From assembly GCA_902494685.1 (NCBI GenBank), contig CABUUE010000031.1, forward strand, positions 1 through 10,820: a DNA stretch of 10,820 nt, read 5' to 3'. The notes beneath the pieces are model-generated. The model was not told where the DNA came from and did not search any database. It saw nothing but the letters and a program-made list of their open reading frames with translations. The position numbers and the translations under genes are program-made. Positions 6,602 through 10,820 of this stretch are shown piece by piece. The DNA is from an uncultured Collinsella sp. Lineage in GTDB: Bacteria > Actinomycetota > Coriobacteriia > Coriobacteriales > Coriobacteriaceae. Every line of letters begins with the position of its first letter. Within the stretch, counting starts at the first letter, position 1.

Positions 6602-8264
6602 GAAAGTTTGCTCCTTCCCGATCTTGTTTGCGCTGCTTACCCTCCTGATCGGCACCTGCGCGGTTGTGTTCCCCGCTTCCGCGCAGGCCGCGCCGACCTC
6701 GACCGGTTCCATCACGGTGAGCGGCACCGTGGCGCGCAGCTACGACGCCTACCAGATCTTTAGCGCCAACGTCGTCGACGGCGACAGCGACGCCAAGACC
6801 GCCACCGATCTCGCCTGGGCAAGCGACGCCGTGCGCGACGCCGCGCTGCCCGTGCTGCACAGCGCTGGCATGCCCAAATCCCAGACCACCGCGCAGGAAG
6901 CTTCCGAGTGGCTCAACGCCGATTCCCACCTTACGAGCGCGCTGAGCGCACAGCTCGCTCGTTCCCTCCAGAGCTCTGACGCTGAGTCCGTGGCCCTTAA
7001 CGCGGGCACGACGGCCGAGCTGTCCTGTGGCTACTGGCTCATCGTCGCGGACGACGCCACCATTTCCCAGGACGAGGCCGGCACCGCGCCGATCATGGCG
7101 CTGGTCGGCGGCAGCGCCGTCACCGTCAAGCCCAAGGCGGCGACGCCCAAGGTCCAAAAGCACGTGCTGGAGGACAGCACCGCCGCATGGCAGAAGGCCG
7201 CCGACGCCACGGTCGCCGACGACCTGTACTGGCGCCTCTCTGCCACGGTCCCGGCGGGCCTCACGGCCTACGACGCCTATACGGTGCGGTTCGTTGACAC
7301 CATGAGCGCGGGGCTCGACCCCTCCAAGGTGGCCGCGAGCATGCGCGTGTACGTGGCGGCGGGCGCGGACGGCGGCTTTGACGCCGTCTCGACCGGCAAG
7401 GACGGGCGCGTCGGCACCGAGCCCGCGAAGGGCTGGACCGACATCACGGCCCAGTGCGCTACCAAGGTAGCGGCCGACGGTAAGACCTTCACCGTGCGCA
7501 CCGGCGACCTCATCGCCGCGCTCGGCGGGGCCGACGCCTTCACCGCGGGCGCCCGCGTGGTCGCCGTGTACAATGCGCCGCTCAACAGCGCATGCAGCCA
7601 CGGCATCGCGAAGGGCAACCCCAACGAGGCCTACCTGCGCTACCCGCGCTCTCCCTTTGCCGACCAGTCCGGCGATGCCGGCTTTACCCGCACGCCGAGC
7701 GATGACGCGTGCGCCTACACCTGGGATCTCGCGCTCACCAAGCGCGGCAGCGACGGCGACAAGCCGCTTGCCGGGGCGGTCCTGAGCATCGCCGACGACC
7801 GCGGTCGCACACTGGCGGCCGACGGCACGTGGGATGCGGAGGGCAAGGCCACCGTCACCACGGGCGAGGACGGTCGCGTGACCGTCTCGGGCGTGGACTC
7901 GGGCAAGCTGGAGGTCCGCGAGCTCAAGGCGCCCATGGGCTACACCGCCTTTGAGGGCACGCGTTCCGTGACGGTCAAGGCCGAGGGTCTGGACGTCGAC
8001 CAGGTGGCCGCCGCCAAACCCAAGCTCACCATCACGGCCGAGTCGCCCCTGCGCGCCGACAGCGCGGACGGGTCGACGGGCAGCCTGGAGGCGTCGCTCA
8101 TCAACACGCCCACCGGCACACCCCCTAGCATTACCACCGGAGGCTTTATGCCCTCGACTGGCGATATGGCAATGTACGCCGCGGCCGCCGCAGCGGTCGC
8201 CGGAGCCGTGCTCATCGTGGTCGCGCTCCTGGTCAAGCGGGGAGGTGGCAGCCATAAAGAGTAG
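6594..8264 (+). CDS. Wall-anchored pilin with D2-like and Cna-B domains and MPSTG signal (probable base pilin)
   Basis: A 556-residue secreted pilin subunit. The GTG at 6594 is the start: GGGAGGT (6580-6586) lies seven bases before it, and the signal peptide follows at once, with cleavage near AQA-AP. The gene overlaps the adhesin by eight bases, so the two are probably translationally coupled. Parts: N-terminal pilin domain (about 35-185, with AYQIF), a TPKVQK segment (K186, K189), a D2-like domain (about 190-375), and a Cna-B domain (about 380-505) with probable K383, E443 in VRELKAPMGY and N504. The sorting signal is MPSTG (519-523), followed by an Ala-rich membrane segment and KRGGG tail. 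It is homologous to the next gene, but where that has YLEYSNNP this has YLRYPRSP (R352, S353 for the two Asn). Its GC content is far higher than its neighbours'. A base or minor pilin role is inferred. Confidence 0.8.
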   Translation: MNKKVCSFPILFALLTLLIGTCAVVFPASAQAAPTSTGSITVSGTVARSYDAYQIFSANVVDGDSDAKTATDLAWASDAVRDAALPVLHSAGMPKSQTTAQEASEWLNADSHLTSALSAQLARSLQSSDAESVALNAGTTAELSCGYWLIVADDATISQDEAGTAPIMALVGGSAVTVKPKAATPKVQKHVLEDSTAAWQKAADATVADDLYWRLSATVPAGLTAYDAYTVRFVDTMSAGLDPSKVAASMRVYVAAGADGGFDAVSTGKDGRVGTEPAKGWTDITAQCATKVAADGKTFTVRTGDLIAALGGADAFTAGARVVAVYNAPLNSACSHGIAKGNPNEAYLRYPRSPFADQSGDAGFTRTPSDDACAYTWDLALTKRGSDGDKPLAGAVLSIADDRGRTLAADGTWDAEGKATVTTGEDGRVTVSGVDSGKLEVRELKAPMGYTAFEGTRSVTVKAEGLDVDQVAAAKPKLTITAESPLRADSADGSTGSLEASLINTPTGTPPSITTGGFMPSTGDMAMYAAAAAAVAGAVLIVVALLVKRGGGSHKE

Positions 8265-8270
8265 CTGGCA

Positions 8271-8289
8271 GCCCCACAGAGAGCGGGGC
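8271..8289 (+). other. Short GC hairpin between the second and third pilus genes
   Basis: GCCCC (8271-8275) pairs with GGGGC (8285-8289) around nine bases, seven bases after the second gene's stop. No T-run follows. The 108-base gap otherwise holds only the ribosome binding site of the third gene. The stem may stabilise or partly terminate transcripts and so set the ratio of subunits. Confidence 0.35.
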
Positions 8290-8372
8290 GAGACATAGCG
8301 AAGCAGATGCTAAGACACAGACAGACGATGACCGATCGAATGAGAACCAACCGGAAAACGGAGGAAAAGAAG

Positions 8373-10136
8373 ATGAGCATGAGCAAGAACATCGCACGCC
8401 TGGCAGTAACCGCCGGCCTCACAGCAGCGTTGAGCTTCGGCGGAGTTATGGCCCCGGTGACCATGGCGTTTGCTGATGGTGCGACTACTACGCCCAATAG
8501 CATCAAGATCAAGGGTAACGAGAGCAATACGTTTAAGGCGTACCAGATCTTTAAGGCCACGGTTACCGACACGGGTAGTGGCAAGACCGCGCAGGACATT
8601 ACGTGGGCAGTGGGCGAGAAAGCTCAAAAAGACATTGTTAAGATCATTAGGGATAGCGCTGGATATAAGACGTCTGAAAATCCGCTGCCTAACGTGGATA
8701 GCGCAACCGGAAAAGATCCTGCAACCGCCCAAAATGTGGCAGATTGGCTTTCGGCGAATGTGCAGAAAAAAACAACTGCCAGCGCGAACGACAATAAGGG
8801 GACGCGAGTTGCTCCTGGCGACGTGCTGTACTCGATTGCTAAAGCAGTGATTAATGACGAAACTGCTGTTGACGATTCCATTAAGGCGGGCAATTCGTGG
8901 ACGCGTCCGGGCACTAGTGGCGATGGCTATTATCTCTTCGTGTCTGATGGTCTTACGGATCAGACCAAGCCGAATACCGGCACCTCTCCGATTTTTGCCA
9001 TTGTTGGCGGTGGTCCCGTGGTCGTTACCGAGAAGACCAGCATCCCGACGATCAATAAGGAGATCCTTAACGACCGCAATGAGAATAAACGAGACGGCTA
9101 CACCGCTCAACAGGGGTGGAGTAAGTTTGCTGACTCCCAGATGGGTCAGGAAGTAAGCTATAAGCTCACCGGCTCGATTGCGGACAACTACGCCACCTAT
9201 GATTCCTATGCATACAAGTTTACGGATACCCTTTCGCAGGGCCTTACTTATGATAAGGAGTCGCTCGAGGTTTATGCGCTGAATGGTCAGAGCTATACCA
9301 TGATAAGTCCGAAAAGCTACACAGTGAATAATCCTACTGAGGACAATAATAATACTCTGACGGTGAGTTTTAATGATAAGGGATTGAAGTCGGCTACCGC
9401 GGCTAAAGAAAGCGACACCCTTAATATCGATGCCAACACTTATATCGTTGTCTTTTACAAGGCCAAACTCAATAGCAAGGCTAACTATGATACTGCCGGT
9501 AATACAAACAACGTCTATCTCGAGTACTCCAATAACCCCATGGCCGAAGGCACCGGCAAATCCGAGATCAAGGGCGTGACGGACCACGTCTTCCGTCTCG
9601 ATGTTACCAAGACCGATAAGGGCTCCGGGGACGTACTCAAGGGAGAAGGTCTCCAGGCGGGCTTTAAGGTTAAGGTTCTCGAAGGTGACGAGGGCACTTT
9701 GGATAACAAGTGGCTTGGTGAAAACGGCGAGATTGTCGACGAGGGCCAGGCATATGAGTTCATGACGAGACTCAATGACGGCAAGGTCTATATTCCCGGC
9801 CTTGACACCGGTAAGTACCAGATTACTGAGACCACTACACCCACTGGCTATAACACCGTCGCCCCATTTGAAATCACGGTAACTCCGACATACAAGAAAA
9901 CTGGTGAGTTGGATACGCTTACGGTCAGCTCCAACAATGAGGAGATGACCACCATTGGGGATGCAAATGGCGCAACCATGTCCCTCACGATTAAGAACAA
10001 GAAGGGCTCTGGCCTCCCGCTCACCGGTCTCAACGGCGTGACCTTCACTTGGATTGCTGGTGGCGCGGTGCTGTGCATCGGCGTGGCTCACCTCATCCGC
10101 AGCCGTAAGCAGGCCGAGGAGTCCGAGCAGGAGTAA
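8373..10136 (+). CDS. Major (backbone) pilin, LPLTG-anchored, D2 and Cna-B domains
   Basis: A 587-residue secreted pilin, the best candidate for the pilus shaft. The ATG at 8373 was chosen because GGAGG (8360-8364) lies eight bases before it and a signal peptide follows directly, with cleavage near AFA-DG; the longer frame from ATG 8307 lacks a ribosome binding site. Parts: N-terminal domain with KAYQIF (about 35-225), an IPTINKE segment with K229, a D2 fimbrial isopeptide domain ending in YLEYSNNP with N387 and N388, a Cna-B domain with probable K413, E486 in the E-box ITETTTPTGY and N542, then LPLTG (548-552), a hydrophobic segment and a charged tail. The order backbone-last before a sortase is usual in such operons, but here a terminator follows. 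Codon use is AT-richer than in the preceding pilin. No canonical YPK pilin motif is seen. Confidence 0.85.
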   Translation: MSMSKNIARLAVTAGLTAALSFGGVMAPVTMAFADGATTTPNSIKIKGNESNTFKAYQIFKATVTDTGSGKTAQDITWAVGEKAQKDIVKIIRDSAGYKTSENPLPNVDSATGKDPATAQNVADWLSANVQKKTTASANDNKGTRVAPGDVLYSIAKAVINDETAVDDSIKAGNSWTRPGTSGDGYYLFVSDGLTDQTKPNTGTSPIFAIVGGGPVVVTEKTSIPTINKEILNDRNENKRDGYTAQQGWSKFADSQMGQEVSYKLTGSIADNYATYDSYAYKFTDTLSQGLTYDKESLEVYALNGQSYTMISPKSYTVNNPTEDNNNTLTVSFNDKGLKSATAAKESDTLNIDANTYIVVFYKAKLNSKANYDTAGNTNNVYLEYSNNPMAEGTGKSEIKGVTDHVFRLDVTKTDKGSGDVLKGEGLQAGFKVKVLEGDEGTLDNKWLGENGEIVDEGQAYEFMTRLNDGKVYIPGLDTGKYQITETTTPTGYNTVAPFEITVTPTYKKTGELDTLTVSSNNEEMTTIGDANGATMSLTIKNKKGSGLPLTGLNGVTFTWIAGGAVLCIGVAHLIRSRKQAEESEQE

Positions 10137-10236
10137 CGCTCGCTCACCCATCCCTTTGGCAGGTGGGATGTGATGACCATGAGACTTGCGGACACTTTTC
10201 TCGTCCATCCACGTTCTTGCTTTGCCATTCTCTTTT

Positions 10237-10274
10237 CGGGGCAGACTCCGCACTGGAGTCTGTCCCGTTTTTTT
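10237..10274 (+). terminator. Rho-independent terminator of the pilus operon
   Basis: CAGACTCC (10242-10249) pairs with GGAGTCTG (10255-10262) around a five-base loop. The stem continues through a G-T wobble (10241/10263) and CGGG/CCCG (10237-10240 with 10264-10267), and is followed by seven T residues (10268-10274). It lies 100 bases after the backbone pilin stop codon. Between that stop and the stem there is only a minor CATCCC/GGGATG repeat. Confidence 0.9.
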
Positions 10275-10440
10275 GGACAACGCAGCCAGCCTCCATCGTC
10301 CGATGGATCAAGCGTATGAATATCGAACAGATGTTTGCAATTATTGCGTTTACCAGCTGTAAGTGCGAGTGCTCGCAGTAAAATATCCTTGCGACGCATC
10401 CCGTGCGCGGGCGGCCGACGACTCGATCGGAGGTCCCCAA
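10275..10440 (+). other. Gap after the operon terminator
   Basis: No supported gene lies here. It contains small palindromes: CCATC/GATGG near 10292-10305, TGCGAG/CTCGCA at 10364-10377 and CCCG/CGGG at 10400-10411. A weak promoter-like pair TTGCAA (10335-10340) and TGTAAG (10358-10363) with 17-base spacing might serve the small ORF downstream. Confidence 0.4.
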
Positions 10441-10761
10441 ATGCTGAAATTCCTTAACGCGCTCGCCGCCCTCGCGGCGGTGGGCACGTTCGCCATCGCG
10501 TTTCTTGACTCGTATGAGGTTCGGTTTAAGGTCCGTAGGCGCACGCGCGGTGCGGACGGTAGAAGGCATTTGCGCCGCGCGTGCAAATTAAAATGCCCGG
10601 GGTTAGAGGCCCGGGCATTTAACAAAACCAGAAAACTAGGCCGCCCGCGCTCTCTTTCATTTACGCGGGATGCGTCGTTTCCTATTGACATTGTATCCCG
10701 AACTGCTCTGCTGATTCGCGATATTTTGAAAACTCAAATACGGGCCTATGCCCGGCCTTGA
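10441..10761 (+). CDS. Small membrane protein, function unknown
   Basis: An open frame of 106 codons. The start is well supported: GGAGGT (10429-10434) sits six bases before the ATG. Residues 5-22 form one hydrophobic segment (LNALAALAAVGTFAIAFL), followed by a strongly basic stretch (RFKVRRRTR), so the C-terminal side is expected in the cytoplasm. I do not recognise the rest. Residues 51-60 are encoded by the strong inverted repeat at 10591-10620, unusual for coding DNA, so the true protein may be shorter. In the +1 frame a TAA occurs at 10589-10591, just before that hairpin, so a frameshift is possible. The short hydrophobic start with a basic tail resembles small membrane peptides, including some type I toxins, but this is only a shape similarity. 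Confidence 0.45.
   Translation: MLKFLNALAALAAVGTFAIAFLDSYEVRFKVRRRTRGADGRRHLRRACKLKCPGLEARAFNKTRKLGRPRSLSFTRDASFPIDIVSRTALLIRDILKTQIRAYARP
10591..10620. terminator. Strong GC-rich hairpin, possible bidirectional terminator
   Basis: AAATGCCCGGG (10591-10601) and CCCGGGCATTT (10610-10620) form a perfect 11-bp stem with an eight-base loop. The A-rich left flank (AAATTA before it) gives a T-rich tail on the minus strand, and the + side ends in ATTT and then AAC. It therefore looks better as a terminator for minus-strand transcription entering from the right, with weaker activity on the + strand. Confidence 0.6.
10741..10754. other. Small GC stem
   Basis: CGGGC (10741-10745) pairs with GCCCG (10750-10754) around CTAT. 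T-rich sequence (GTCATTTTCATT) follows after some 10 bases on the + strand. It may be a weak terminator. Confidence 0.3.
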
Positions 10762-10784
10762 TTGTCATTTTCATTGCAACAGCC

Positions 10785-10820
10785 TCAGGACTCAGCGCAA
10801 CGCGTTGCGCTGAGTCCTGA
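10785..10820. repeat. Perfect 36-bp palindrome at the window edge
   Basis: TCAGGACTCAGCGCAACG (10785-10802) is followed immediately by its exact reverse complement (10803-10820). There is no spacer, and as RNA it would fold into a long stem with a minimal loop. The window ends at its last base, so it may be longer and any T-run beyond is unseen. A terminator stem is the plainest reading; a recombination or protein-binding site is also possible. Confidence 0.7.

Noticed and set aside
3161..6650. Cysteines in the adhesin and middle-pilin signal peptides as lipoboxes
   Set aside because: The residues before them (GVLC and IGTC) do not fit the small residue needed just before the Cys, and both proteins have sorting signals for wall attachment.
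6498..8255. Minus-strand open frame of 585 codons opposite the middle pilin
   Set aside because: It is explained by the extreme GC third-position bias of the + strand gene; the translation is low-complexity Gly/Ala/Arg/His without a family.
8310..10280. Long minus-strand open frame of 656 codons opposite the backbone pilin
   Set aside because: It mirrors the pilin's codon pattern, has no recognisable domain and includes the complement of the operon terminator. The + strand has signal peptide, domains and sorting signal.
10316..10381. 21-codon frame ending in the Cys-rich CKCECSQ
   Set aside because: No ribosome binding site before its ATG and a tiny length; kept only as a curiosity between terminator and small membrane protein.

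Overview
The window looks like a chromosomal segment from a gut actinobacterium of the class Coriobacteriia, most like Collinsella. The basis is overall high GC, strong GGAGG ribosome binding sites, one GTG start, and LPXTG-type pilins built from Cna-B, D2 and Spy0128/FctA-like domains. This is a judgement from sequence style and was not checked against a database. All confident genes lie on the + strand.

Left part (1-2650): a structured, non-coding leader (1-287), a major facilitator superfamily exporter (288-1568), a 218-base gap carrying several inverted repeats, and a Cof-type HAD phosphatase (1787-2608). Three related copies of a short inverted-repeat element lie in the spaces around these two genes (about 96-113, 1666-1698, 2623-2652).

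Middle (2609-3112): about 500 AT-rich bases without a gene. It holds small palindromes and a candidate promoter, and ends in a hairpin around the ribosome binding site of the next gene. It is probably the control region of the pilus operon.

Pilus operon (3113-10136): three cell-wall-anchored surface proteins. The first is a large adhesin with a right-handed beta-helix, two Spy0128/FctA-like isopeptide domains and an LPLSG sorting signal (3113-6601). The second is a GC-rich pilin with an unusual MPSTG signal, whose GTG start overlaps the adhesin's end (6594-8264). The third is a major-pilin-like protein with LPLTG, a D2 domain carrying the YLEYSNNP motif and a Cna-B domain with an E-box (8373-10136). 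The likely arrangement is adhesin at the tip, LPLTG protein as shaft and MPSTG protein as base. The adhesin and the shaft protein share nearly the same C-terminal sorting cassette and the middle one does not. A classic rho-independent terminator (10237-10274) closes the operon, and no sortase gene is present before it or in the rest of the window.

Right end (10275-10820): a small ORF with a perfect ribosome binding site and one membrane segment (10441-10761), which runs through a strong GC-rich hairpin (10591-10620), a second small hairpin, and a perfect 36-base palindrome touching the window edge (10785-10820).
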